64,000 nt of DNA from Cliona cf. orientalis. Taxonomy: Eukaryota > Porifera > Demospongiae > Clionaida > Clionaidae. Of this stretch, positions 1 through 9,824 are shown piece by piece (the stretch's first letter is position 1; every line of letters begins with the position of its first letter). The notes below the pieces were generated by a model, which saw only the letters and a program-made list of their open reading frames with translations, searched no databases and was not told the origin of the DNA. The stretch lies in NCBI GenBank assembly GCA_963930775.1, contig OZ005690.1, positions 13,480,411 through 13,544,410 on the forward strand. Direction: 5' to 3'. A program made the translations under genes and the position numbers.

Positions 1-1560
1 GAGCAAAGCGTCAAAGAAAGACTGCTCCATAACAGAAGCTATGACGAATAATGACGTTGGTCTGGTATCACGTGCACAATACATATAGCAATAGAAACGA
101 TCAAAAATCGCAAGATTGAAGGCTATAGACAAGATGAGGTAAGTTTCTGAAGGTAAAGAATCGCTCTGGTATGTCTACTTCTACACAGTATTACCATACA
201 TATCTAACACGAGCGACTGTCGGTTCGCCTAGTGAGGCAGTGACTGTCAACCCCACAAAAAAAACTTGGAGCATTAAAAAGGCTTTTGGGCTGCCTATTG
301 TTACTATCTTACCTCGCTTCAACGACTTAGAAGTGAAGTGCTCCATGCGTTCAACGCTAACAACTCTGTTCTTGCTGCTTTCTCGTTCTTGGATTGCCAG
401 TGGGCGTGGTCAATAAAAACGTCATTATTGTACACGTGCATTGGGGACTACGTCATCAAAGTGGACTCCGACCCGTCTCGAGCAGTCGGCGGGAACGTTT
501 GCTTCCGGATTGAGCGTTTCCTGCAAAACATTCGCAGTTCCACACATACACTAGAATTATTAATGCATAAGGATGCATTGAGCACAATATTGACTCTTAA
601 CTAACATTTTCATGCAAGATTTGTGCCTAAACATAAATAGACCGTATTTTAGGCTATTTTGGTCAATATCTCCGTGATCCTTTGTAGTTAAGACTTCTTA
701 TTTGGTACAAAGATGTATCTAGTTGATATCTATCTTTATCTCAAATCTGGATTCTTAACTATAATCCAGTCCCATGAAATGTGCCTAACATAAAAATTGG
801 AAATTTTTGGCTATTTTTGCATGCTGAAGCCATATAGAAGGTGATGTCAACATTCCACTACATATGTAGATAGTCCATCCATTGACCTAACTGGGTATCA
901 AATCAAATCAAGATACATGCAAGATTAACCACAAAACACTGCAAAAACCATACAGTGGTAAAAATCTACTCTCTTGTTGTGTAGCACTGTACTTGACATT
1001 TCTGTGAAACATAATTTTGTTTATATAAGAAAGTCTGAAAATTTTATGAAATGACAATATATTGAAAGGAAACAGCTGCAACTGTGCACATAGCCCAAGA
1101 TCAACAACCTAGTCCCAAAGGAATGACTGAGGCTTGACCACCATAATATTATATATACGTTTTTCTATTGATTCTTTGGAGTACACATTGCACTGGCCTT
1201 GAACAGGTACCCATTGTACATGCACTGAGGGCAATAGAGCACATCTGTTACGTGGCATGGCAGGCACAACCTTATTATTGGCCTGAAGGTCACTGTGTAT
1301 ACCTAGTTGAGACTGTAATATTCATGTTTATGTTGGAGAATAATGTAGGTAACATCTAAAATGAATAATACTATGGTCAATGAATGATCCCAATACAGGA
1401 TATTTTATCAAATTTCCTGGTACTGACCTCAACTAATGAATTAACAGCTAGTGAACATGTTATTACTGCATGTTAAAGGCATTGTGTCCATACATAAGGC
1501 CTAATTGCTTCTTAATGAGCTCATTAGTTCAAAAATTCAATTAAAGTGGGCACAGGAAGT
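1..1560. other. intergenic, no convincing gene
   Basis: No exon with a recognisable domain or a consistent splice pattern is visible here. Short open frames at 171-416 and 338-604 look like chance: they match no family I know. A motif around 1370-1460 (a stretch ending in TTTCCTGGTACTGA) recurs in the repeat block near 16060-16160. The right part of the segment is therefore degraded repeat DNA. Confidence 0.5.
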
Positions 1561-1724
1561 ACGGGCACGCCCAATATCACGGTATAGTCCACGAAAGTAC
1601 GCGGAGATCGAACACGTGCAGCGCAGAAGACATTCACGATGGTCGAGTTGAGAAGCCTGCAATCTTCGGTTATGGACGGCTAAAGAGTAAGAAACTGATA
1701 AGTATAGGATCGAGAGCCTACACT

Positions 1725-1877
1725 ATGCCTAGAAAGTCGAACGCCCAGCAGAGCGAGCCTCAGCGGGCAGATTTGAATGTACACGCGAACTTATCAGCCA
1801 TCCACCACGCCCAGTGTTTATTTACCGCGAGGGCGCGTGCGGCTTCAATTAGCAGGCAATCAGCACTTATAGCATGA
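1725..1877 (+). CDS. possible short ORF or first exon, unrecognised
   Basis: A 50-codon frame begins MPRKSNAQQS and continues to a stop at 1877, inside a stretch richer in G+C than its surroundings. The basic, Ser/Gln-rich start resembles the N-terminus of a nuclear protein. A GT that could serve as a donor follows codon 19 (GTACAC after the Asn codon). No downstream exon could be joined with confidence, so it may be chance or the relic of a displaced gene. Confidence 0.18.
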   Translation: MPRKSNAQQSEPQRADLNVHANLSAIHHAQCLFTARARAASISRQSALIA

Positions 1878-2057
1878 CACAATGTACACACCAATACATT
1901 AGGAGTGAGTCTGGTTCCATGTCAGCAACACAAAGTCCCATTCCAAATCTCATTCTACTGGACATGCACATACTTACCTATACACTATGTACAGTCCACT
2001 CTCGATTATCCAAACTCGAGATGCATACAAAATTCAGGGTCAAAATACACATTGTGA

Positions 2058-2107
2058 CCACGTGACCGGATTGCGCATGCGCAGTAAATCTACGTCGCGT
2101 AATTGCC
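2058..2107 (+). promoter_or_regulatory. promoter-like motif cluster (E-box plus NRF1-like)
   Basis: A CACGTGAC E-box at about 2058 is followed closely by TTGCGCATGCGCAGT, a full match to the NRF1 consensus known from animal housekeeping promoters. An ATG follows at 2108. GCGCATGCGC also occurs inside transposons in this window (for example in the fold-back at 2289-2601), so the motif alone is weak evidence. Its placement just upstream of two short open frames makes a promoter plausible. Confidence 0.3.
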
Positions 2108-2261
2108 ATGCGAGAACCAGCTAGCTGCTGCACTGCTATCAAATTTAGTTTTAACGCTCAAAGAAGTAAAGGAAAGCATGGTAAGCGTTCTGTCAATTGA
2201 GGATGGGATTAAAATCGTCGAAATGCTCGATAAATCTGTCAATGATACGTTTTTGCATGCA
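2108..2261 (+). CDS. candidate first-exon fragments, unrecognised
   Basis: Two overlapping possibilities sit downstream of the NRF1-like motif. One reads from ATG 2108 (MREPASCCTA...) to a good donor, ATG|GTAAGC, at about 2179. The other starts at the ATG at 2178 and reads MVSVLSIEDGIKIVEMLDKS to a stop at 2261. The second has protein-like composition. No following exon was found; a fold-back transposon starts 28 bp later and may have disrupted the locus. I recognise no family. Confidence 0.22.
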
Positions 2262-2288
2262 TGATCGATCTAGTGGGTGTGGCCTGGG

Positions 2289-2601
2289 CTAGCCTCGTAC
2301 CCAGGCCCTTTGATCGAGGGAGGAGAAAGGGCCTGGTACCTATTGCACGCGCATGCGCCAACTACCCCAAGAAAACCTGGGGTGCCGCGAACTACTTTAC
2401 GCTTTTTTGCCCTCCTCCAGCGGCCTAGGGTACGAGACTACACCGATATGACATCGCTTCGTACCCTAGGCGCGAGAGGAGAGCGAAAAAGCGTACAGTC
2501 GTTCGCGGCACCCCAGGTTTTCTTGGGGTAGTTGGCGCATGCGCGTGCAATAGGTACCAGGCCCTCTTTTCTCCTTCTTCCGGGCCTGGGTACGAGGCTA
2601 G
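2289..2601. mobile_element. fold-back (MITE-like) element, 313 bp
   Basis: The segment is a near-complete palindrome. It begins CTAGCCTCGTACCCAGGCCC and ends with the reverse complement, with arms of about 140-150 bp around a short centre near 2430-2460. Internal landmarks such as CCCCAAGAAAACCTGGGG and GCGCATGCGC appear on both arms in mirrored order. It has no coding capacity; the open frames across it are products of the palindrome. This is the structure of a non-autonomous inverted-repeat transposon. Confidence 0.8.
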
Positions 2602-2614
2602 GCTTGGCATGGTC

Positions 2615-2700
2615 AATGTTATCCGAACTTCTTGAACGGTTCCAAATTTCCCCTTGGCCAAAGGGGTTCGGATAATCGAGGTTGGACTGTATACCTTAGA
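2615..2700. repeat. short inverted repeat next to the fold-back
   Basis: TTATCCGAAC at about 2630 is mirrored by GTTCGGATAA at about 2667, with a GC-rich centre between them. It looks like a small degraded transposon end. No target duplication could be fixed. Confidence 0.35.
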
Positions 2701-2999
2701 TGATTTCCAACTATTATAGATATGTATGTACTCCATTGCCTCAATAGGCTAGCTTTGGTTCTTGACACCTGGAGCTCTGTAATTATAAGACACCCTCCCT
2801 ATAATAACGCCTTTGACTGCTTATTCTGAATGTATAATAATAGCTAACTTCATTTCCAGGACTATCTTGACTCTCACCTTAGTTACATACATTTTTAATG
2901 TAGCTAGCACACAGTGCAATGTCACCATGTTATAATTCATTGACAGCTATGACATTGTATAATAATTGTTATGGGTTTTAATTTGTATTATATACATAT

Positions 3000-3108
3000 T
3001 TGTTGGTAGTTGCTTAGCAACCAAAGTTTTTATAGGCATTTTGCCGGCTATGGGAAGGGGGTGGGTCATCATAAAGTAGGCCAATGATGAACAGAGGTCA
3101 ACTACCAA
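3000..3108. mobile_element. MITE, family 1 (TIR TTGTTGGTAGTTG)
   Basis: The element runs from GTTGGTAGTTGCTTAGCAAC to CAACTACCAAC, about 108 bp. Two further copies lie at about 55160-55267 and 61574-61676, and all three share the internal GCCGGCTATGGGAAGGGG block. The inverted ends and repeated occurrence identify a non-autonomous DNA transposon. Confidence 0.75.
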
Positions 3109-3109
3109 C

Positions 3110-3187
3110 AAAATAGTTATCTGCCAGTAATTGGGGTGCATTTGACCATGCATCTCATGCACCCCAATTATTGGCAGATAACTATTA
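3110..3187. repeat. hairpin beside MITE family 1
   Basis: ATAGTTATCTGCC...GGGGTGCAT is mirrored by ATGCACCCCAATTATTGGCAGATAACTAT about 20 bp further on. The same hairpin flanks the family-1 copy at 55105-55160, so it probably belongs to a larger version of the element. Confidence 0.6.
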
Positions 3188-3455
3188 TATACGTAGCACA
3201 TTATAATTTTACAGTTACAATTGGGTGTGTCTGATACTACACCATTTTATCACTATTATGACATTGTATATGCTAATGCATATAAGCATGTGACAAAATT
3301 AAGAGTGGCACTCACCACCACATCCAGCTATGTACAGCACAAAATTATCTGAACAGAAAGTAAAGGATGACATGGATATGACAAAGGAAATGACATCACA
3401 CAAAGAGAAGGTTCATTATGTTATAATTGTTGAAACTTCAAGGAATACAGGTCTG

Positions 3456-4649
3456 TCACAGTTTTTTTATGTTGAATTTAATGCAGTCATCCATCAGGTA
3501 TTCTGGCTGTAGTTCATCGTGTGACAGAAATTGGCCAATTCCCCATCCATTGTTAGTACGCTCTTTGGTCATCACTCTCTCACAACGCTCGCTTGGTGCT
3601 TTTCCAGAATAAAATGTATGGACCACATGATCTCTATCCTTCTTCTGATCCACCACTTTGACAGTGATATCCCTTTGGAATGGCCACTCGAGTTGGTCAT
3701 CAAATTCTCCTTGCATCAGACACACAAACACAGAAAGGTGTGTGCCTCGGCCAGAAGCACTACCATTGGCATGGACTTGCAGGCACATCTTGTAGCCATA
3801 AGGATGGGTGTAGAAACGTGGCGAATACCAGATATCATTGTCGCTCTTGTACTTGTCAAAGTTAGTCATAGTGAACTTGGCTCTAGGATGCCTGTCACTC
3901 TTGTACTCGGCTCCTACTGGCCTAGGATGGGTGTAGAAATGCCTGTCACTCGTGTACTTGGCAACTACTGGCTTAGTATACCAGGTGCAATTGTCACTCT
4001 TGTACTCGTCTAAGTTAGTTGTGAACTCAGCACATACTGGCTTAGAGGTACTAGTGACATGTGTACCAGGTTGCTGGGGTTGCACAAAGCGTTGTGGTGA
4101 TTTGGAACCAAACATCAATGTTTCAAATTGACTCGAGAGGCCAGCAAACTCGGTCTGTTTCGTCTTAGCACGGAACTTGACCTTGTCACCACCATGAGCT
4201 TTTATATCTTTAGGCATACCTCCAGTATGAGCTTTTTCATCACCTCCAGCATGAAGACGGTAATACCGGTATTCGTGATACTCTTTTTCCCACTCAGCCA
4301 ACAACGGGTAAAGGCATTTTAAGTTGAGGTGGTTGTCAAGTTCCCTCAGCTCTCCTATCCACCCACAGCCTTCGCTTCTGTACGTGCAGTAGACTCGAAA
4401 GTTATACAGGTCCCGTTGCAGTGCTTTATCGGGAAACGAGGGGAAATCTTTATCCCTACATATTGGGCAGGGCTCGTTGGCAGCTTTGACTCGATGAATA
4501 CACTCCTTACAGAAGACCTCCCCACAGCAGATGGCTTGGTAGGGCTCTCTGAGGACTTGCAGACAGATGGAACAACGGAACTGCTGAGATCTGAGAGGAT
4601 TCCCTACAAATTCACACTCATAACCAGTTGTGCGTGTACACGTAGCCAT
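3456..4649 (-). CDS. RING/TRAF-zinc-finger/MATH-domain protein (TRAF-like E3 ligase)
   Basis: Single-exon gene, 397 aa, start ATG at 4649. The N-terminus carries a RING finger (C26, C29, C41/C42, C47, C50, C61, C64) with a FCKEC core, then a TRAF-type zinc finger (C88-x6-C95-x11-H107-x4-C112). The C-terminus (about 257-397) is a MATH/TRAF-C domain with FYTHPYGYKMCL, GTHLSVFV and GEFDDQLEWPF motifs. Proteins of this build are cytosolic E3 ligase/adaptor molecules below TNF- and Toll-type receptors. Oddities: the usual RING His in CGHxFC is Glu (CCGEVFC), and residues 204-256 are degenerate duplications of the start of the MATH domain. No coiled coil is visible between the finger and MATH. The family call is firm; the ligase activity and pathway are inferred. 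Confidence 0.92.
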   Translation of the reverse strand: MATCTRTTGYECEFVGNPLRSQQFRCSICLQVLREPYQAICCGEVFCKECIHRVKAANEPCPICRDKDFPSFPDKALQRDLYNFRVYCTYRSEGCGWIGELRELDNHLNLKCLYPLLAEWEKEYHEYRYYRLHAGGDEKAHTGGMPKDIKAHGGDKVKFRAKTKQTEFAGLSSQFETLMFGSKSPQRFVQPQQPGTHVTSTSKPVCAEFTTNLDEYKSDNCTWYTKPVVAKYTSDRHFYTHPRPVGAEYKSDRHPRAKFTMTNFDKYKSDNDIWYSPRFYTHPYGYKMCLQVHANGSASGRGTHLSVFVCLMQGEFDDQLEWPFQRDITVKVVDQKKDRDHVVHTFYSGKAPSERCERVMTKERTNNGWGIGQFLSHDELQPEYLMDDCIKFNIKKL

Positions 4650-4779
4650 CTTTATGAAATTAGAAGGAAGTTACACAGCCAAAAATGTACGGAAAATAAA
4701 CGGGCCGTTCTGGATTACAACTGCATACGTGCCCGTATACGTTCGTGTTACTGGCCCGTTCATGCCAAGTGTATGAAAC

Positions 4780-5700
4780 TGGGCGTGACCCACACCCTGG
4801 AACGGGTCGTCAATTCACGGGTATACAATCGACCCACTGCACACACACGCCACAGGACCGTTTAGCCTACAGGTATTATACAAGACGTCCGAGAACTGGC
4901 TGTCATAGGAGCTGCCTGATACAGCACGTTCTCACTTTCAAGACACGGGCACGTTCGTGCTACAGGTATTATTCCAGATGTTCTCAACGTCTTACAACGG
5001 ATAGTTAGTTCCTCGGCCAGATACCACCCGTTGTCGCAGACACGACACGGGCACGTTATACTACAGTTATTATTCCAGATGTGCTAAACGTTCCACAACG
5101 GCTAGTCAGTTCCTCGGGCCAGACACTGCACATTCTCGCTCTCATGACACCACCACGTTCACGCTACAGGTAATAATTATTACCCCGCGCGCATGCGCAA
5201 GGGGTAATGTGATCGGTTTCGTCTAGTCTGTCGTCTGTCGTCTGTCGTCTGTCGTCTGTCGTCTGTCGTCTGTCGTTAGCACAAATATCGCCAGATCTGG
5301 AGATCTAGGCATCTGAGCGAATCATAAATACAACTTATCCGTCGATATCGTCGAAAAACTGGCTTCATTGTGCTTCGAATCGTTTGGCAAGGTCCATGAG
5401 CGTCGCAAATACTGCATTTTGTTGGCCACGCCTATTAACACTACCCACCATGTGCTTTCTGCTCATGCGCACAACCTGGCACAATGTTATGTAGGTAAAG
5501 GTCGGCAACAGCCTACAGGTACTAGGTGGCATCGTGTGCATAGCTAGAGAGTTCGAGATCGACGCTCATTGACGCTGCAGCGCGCGGGGTATGTGCTCTA
5601 TAGAGCTCTAGTTCCAGATGTTCTCAACGTCCCACACCAGCCAGTTAGTCCATCGGCCAGACACTACCCCTTGCAGACACGACACGGCCACGTTCAATAC
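4780..5700. repeat. degenerate minisatellite, about 105 bp unit, interrupted by an insertion
   Basis: A unit containing TTCCAGATGTTCTCAACGTC, AGTTCCTCGGCCAGA and GACACGACACGGGCACGTT recurs near 4870, 4965 and 5070, and again near 5612. Between the third and fourth copies lies an unrelated GC-rich repeat (5170-5600). The array sits directly upstream of the RING/MATH gene, so it overlaps that gene's likely promoter region. Copies are too diverged to give an exact period. Confidence 0.55.
5170..5600 (-). mobile_element. dispersed repeat, family 2 (CGGGGTAA / (TCGTCTG)n / GAGCTCTAG module)
   Basis: The segment holds the palindromic TTACCCCGCGCGCATGCGC end, a 7-bp microsatellite TCGTCTG repeated about six times (5227-5275), GCACAAATATCGCCAGATCT, CTGGCTTCATTG, and ends near GGGGTATGTGCTCTATAGAG. 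The same modules occur in the opposite orientation at 29455-29870, 30420-30540 and 37560-37920. In each copy the microsatellite slot carries a different short unit. It is a short interspersed, non-coding element. Confidence 0.65.
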
Positions 5701-5878
5701 ATGATGTGTAATTAAAACTATGCACCATAGATCTAGAACTTTCGAGAAAGACGGTGGGGGGGGGGCAATCACGTACAGATTTACCTAAATTTACGAAACT
5801 TGGCTCTCCAAAATAACATGCGCGGGATTGTTGCACCGGTTCTGGAAGTGCGGTTTGCTGACCTGGAACTAACTACTT

Positions 5879-7027
5879 AGCTGGCTGACCACCAACCCGC
5901 AATGCAGGCTTCCAACTTGCCACTGTCAAAACCAGGACATGTACATGTAAGTCAATACAGAAAGAATTAATGCATATGCGCACGTAGTAAACAATTATAA
6001 TTCATAAAAAAATAGGGGGGGTGGGGTGGGGGTAATATAATAGTATTCAATTTCAACACCTAACAGCTACTACTTCAGTTCTTCATTAGTCCAGCAGGGG
6101 AACACGAAGCATCAGCTAGGTGTAATAGACGAAATTATTTACAATATTAACAATACATGCCCTTAACTTGCCTTCGATCAGTCTAATGTCCATTTGAAAC
6201 AGCCGTCAAAGAAAAGAACACCACCTTCTTCAAATGCAGCCCAGGACAGTGTAAGCATACCTGCATATCCTTGGAATAATAGCCACACATAGTCGATAAA
6301 ACACAAACACAGATTCGAGTACACACCATGCAACATGATTAACAAAAGGGTACTGGAGAATGCACACCATCATGATAAGGTACGCACACCATGATGGTTA
6401 CAATAAAATTTACAAATAATAATAATACTGAAAGGGAGGAAAAAGGTCAAAGGGTAACAGTGATAAAGAACAAACAGTAAGTATATTATTTTAGAGGAAA
6501 CATAATATAGACCTCATCTATCGATATGACTTCAATGATTCTAGTCAGTTGCAGGCTCACACATCAAATCTGACCAAGTAAGTAGACACCAATCTGCATG
6601 TTCACTTGAGTGCAATTACCATGTCGTATCAAAGGAGAAAGTCTTAGCCAAGCTCTCAGAGCTCAAGACAAATGTGCAAATTCAGAGGAACCAGCAAAAG
6701 CTCATGAAAAAGCTTGAGCAAGTCGAGAATGATTTCAGCTGCTACATTTATGACGTGGACAAAGCATCTTACAGGGTACGTACCAATAGCACGTTTCTAG
6801 ACTTTCCTATTCCAGACTTACAATAAAACATTATATAAACTGCACAGGATCAAATGCTCTCTGAGATAGGTAAAGAAATTATCAAGTCACTATCACGGGA
6901 GGTAAACCAGTCCACTTTAGAGGCAAGTTTCCCCAACAAACCATTACAGAACCCTCTTAATATTATAATACCTTATTCTGGATCCGGAGTAGAAGATCCT
7001 CACAACAGCTATGCCAGACTCCGATAG
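5879..7027 (+). CDS. partial multi-exon gene, unrecognised coiled-coil protein
   Basis: Several exon-like blocks join in phase 0. They are 5876-5951 (ends GHVH|GTAAGT), about 6180-6258 (QPSKKRTPPSSNAAQDS|GTAAGC), about 6542-6574 (SVAGSHIKSDQ|GTAAGT), 6611-6775, 6848-6901, and 6950-7027 ending in a stop. The best exon, 6611-6775, encodes Lys/Glu/Leu-rich helix (SKEKVLAKLSELK, then KLMKKLEQVEN), a probable coiled coil, and ends DKASYR. A second open frame (7011-7113, MPDSDRRNAHRTRM...) could be an alternative 3' exon. The true start and end are not established. The basic Ser/Pro patch suggests a nuclear protein. I do not recognise the family. Confidence 0.45.
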
Positions 7028-7334
7028 GAGGAATGCCCATCGGACACGAATGGCGCTGAAGAGGTGTCGGGAACTCGAGAAGGCAACAAGATTCCGAGTT
7101 GATGAGAGAAGAAAGGTGATAATTTCACTCTACATCTACAGCATGGCCATTAAGCTTGTCTTTCAGGTCCTTGGAATCAGACCATACATCAAATTTAAAG
7201 GGCATGATACACCAAAGCTGGCAAGACAAATTATGGGTGTGTATAAAGTGCCAATAGACCTCACAGTTGAAAAAATGTACACACGGCATTTAGCGTTACT
7301 AGTAAGTGGATACAATGTTAATGATCATAATTAA
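7011..7334 (+). CDS. possible downstream exons of the same unrecognised gene
   Basis: A frame starting MPDSDRRNAHRTRM is open to 7334. A GT at 7114 and a TTTCAG at about 7162-7167 allow an intron, after which VLGIRPYIKFKGHDTPKLAR continues in frame. The composition (basic, with Tyr and Lys) is protein-like. It overlaps the stop of the preceding frame, so either there is a frameshift or the splicing differs from my reading. No family is recognised. Confidence 0.3.
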   Translation: MPDSDRRNAHRTRMALKRCRELEKATRFRVDERRKVIISLYIYSMAIKLVFQVLGIRPYIKFKGHDTPKLARQIMGVYKVPIDLTVEKMYTRHLALLVSGYNVNDHN

Positions 7335-7844
7335 TGGTCCTTATACCTTCAGAGAAAATTTATATGCGAGGAACCACGACTGAGTATATATGATTAGAGG
7401 GAAATTGCATGTACTCCTGGGAGTCCAACTGTTGTTGTGAGATGTTGGTGTGCTTCATTTGGACAAATACCACTGACTTGTTTGTGGTGCCTCGTCTGTC
7501 TAGCTTTGTGCTGGGGAGTTTCTACCGCACAACCTTTCCACTGTTCTCTTTTGAACGATATCCAAACCATTTTTCATTCTTTTATGTTTTCTGTGTGTAT
7601 CTCAGTGTGGTTTGCCACTCCTTCTCAGGGGCCAAATCAATAAATAATCTAGACTACACCCATCCAAACCATGCCCATTTTTTGCACTATCAGGGCTAGG
7701 CTGTACTCTAGTACCGTACCCAGCCCCTTTTACACACACGGGGAGAAAAATTAATAGTAGTGACATACTCTATAGGAAGAGCTAGTCTAATATACAAACT
7801 AAACTAAACTCTAGCAGCACTGTACTAGTTTAGTTTACAATGGG

Positions 7845-7995
7845 TATTAGTGCATTCTTGTGATCACTTTGCAATGTGCAATTGCATTCTTGTGGTCACT
7901 TTGCATGCTGCATGCTGCAAAGTGACCACAAGAATGCACTAATACCGATTGCACATTGCAAAGTGACCACAAGAATGCACTAATACCGATTGCAC
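7845..7995. repeat. inverted plus tandem repeat with unit GCATTCTTGTGGTCACTTTGC
   Basis: Two forward copies of a block close to CATTCTTGTGGTCACTTTGC are followed, after a short TGCATGCTGCATGC centre, by two reverse-complement copies (AAAGTGACCACAAGAATGCA), the last two with the tail CTAATACCGATTGCACA. This is a small fold-back with a duplicated arm. The minus-strand open frame across it is not a gene. Confidence 0.65.
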
Positions 7996-8201
7996 AGTAT
8001 TGCGTAATGGTCACCACTTGCCTCCCTCCCACCCAGCAGGTATAGTAGCTGTATGCATGGATGGTGAGTCCACTAACAGAGGCCAAGAAAATTCATAGCC
8101 AATGCAACCTAAGTCTCGAAGAAATGACTGAGGCTGATTCACCATAAGCCCTTGACCATACACACAATATTCATGTGTACTATATGACATTGTATATGAA
8201 A

Positions 8202-9398
8202 ATTACGTCCAGAGTCCCAATTAGAAACAAGGAATTCGGCTCTCGCTATGATGAAATTATGATGAAACCTATGATGAAACTTATGATGTAATTGCTGTGA
8301 AACTGTTTCAAAATGTTTAGCGCGCAAGAAAGGTTGTTGGGACCCAGAATTCGAACCTAGCGTAGAAGAGATCGTGGACTATCCGATGATATCATTATGG
8401 CGTTTCTCTCAGTTCGCTTTCTCTAGCGAGCTTGCTTTCAGGGAGGGGGGAATTCCCTATTCAGTCGAGCACATGGTCAACCGGCTCAAGCCGCGCGCCC
8501 CAATATAGTACGCGTATACGGAGCATGCGCAGTTTGTCAATGTGTCCTAGTTCGAATTTATGGCGGCGTATTCGTGAGGGACTCTGGACGTAGTCTCTTA
8601 AGTTTTTCATTACGTCCAGAGTCCCAATTAGAAAAAAACAAATCGGCCGACCGATGAGGTAATTATGAGTAATGATGAGTAATGATGATGAAATTGCTTT
8701 CAAAATGTTTAGCGTTCATGAAAGATTGTTGGGACCCAGAATTCGAACCTAGCATAGAAGACATCGTGGACTATCCGATGATATCCTTCTGGCGTTTCTC
8801 TCAGGTTGCTTTCTCTAGCGAGCTTGCTTTCAGGGCAGGGGGATTTCCCTATTCAGTCGAGCATGCACATGGCAGGTGAAGGTCAACCGGCTCAAGCCGC
8901 GCGCCCCAACATTGTACGCGTATACGGAGCATGCGCAGTTTGTCGATGTGGCCTAGTTCGAATTTATGGCGGCGTGTTCGTGAGGACTCTGGACGTAGTC
9001 TCAAAGTTTTTCATTACGTCCAGAGTCCCAATTCACAAAAAACAATTCGGCCTCGCGATGAGGTAATTATGAGTAATGATGAGTAATTGATGATGAAATT
9101 GCTTTCAAAATGTTTAGCGCTCATGAAAGATTGTTGGGACCCAGAATTCGAACCTAGCGTAGAAGACATATCATGGACTATCGGATGATATCCTTATTGC
9201 GTTTCGCTTTCTCTAGCAAGCTCGCTTTCAGGGCAGGGGGATTTCCCTATTCAGTCGAGCACATGGCACAACCGGCTCAAGCCGCGCGCCCCAATATTGT
9301 ACGCGTATACGGAGCATGCGCAGTTTGTCAATGTGTCCTAGTTCGAATTTGTGGCGGCGTATTCATGAGGGACTCTGGACGTAGTCTCCAAGTTGTTC
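8202..9398. repeat. three tandem MITE-like units, about 407, 404 and 386 bp
   Basis: Units start at 8202, 8609 and 9013. Each begins ATTACGTCCAGAGTCCCAAT and ends with the inverted partner GGGACTCTGGACGTAGTCT, so each unit has its own terminal inverted repeats. Internal blocks such as GGGACCCAGAATTCGAACCT and ATACGGAGCATGCGCAGTTT recur at the same place in all three. The array ends in a damaged fourth start (ATTACATCCCC) at 9399. Open frames here recur because the DNA recurs; none looks like a protein family. Confidence 0.8.
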
Positions 9399-9824
9399 AT
9401 TACATCCCCAGTATAAATTTACTTTTTTGCGGTTATTAGGTAATTATGTTGTAATTATGATGTAACATATGTCGTCATAGCGCTAAAATTCAGAGCCTTT
9501 ACAGAACACTTCTGAGACTGAAAATCCACAGAATCGTATATTAACTTACATACATATCCAGCGAATACATTAAGGTACCATTTAATTGCGTGGGCGTGAG
9601 CGTCAGGAATGGCTAATTCAATTAGCGAATCGTGAAGGGGCGTGGCCGAAGAGGCCATACGAGTGCTTTTGATCGAAGGTGGGCGTGTCCAGAATCGGCC
9701 AGGGATGATTATGCGCGTGTAATTAGCGACCGGAAGTGGCCCCTGAAGAAAAGGCCGGTAATTGCCCACATCAAAGCAAGATCAAAGCATTCTTGCTTAA
9801 CTATTAACCGCAACGACTTAATTA

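Noticed and set aside
3531-4865. Plus-strand open frames at 3531-4013 and 4329-4865
   Set aside because: They lie antisense to the RING/TRAF/MATH gene. The minus-strand frame has clear domains; the plus-strand frames have none.
5227-5275. Regular short repeat considered as a CRISPR-like array
   Set aside because: The unit is a 7-bp microsatellite with no spacers, in a eukaryotic genome.
8461-9439. Recurrent frames with FRAGGFPYSVEH and RPNIVRVYGACAVC
   Set aside because: They repeat only because the three DNA units repeat. Frames shift between units and no domain is visible.
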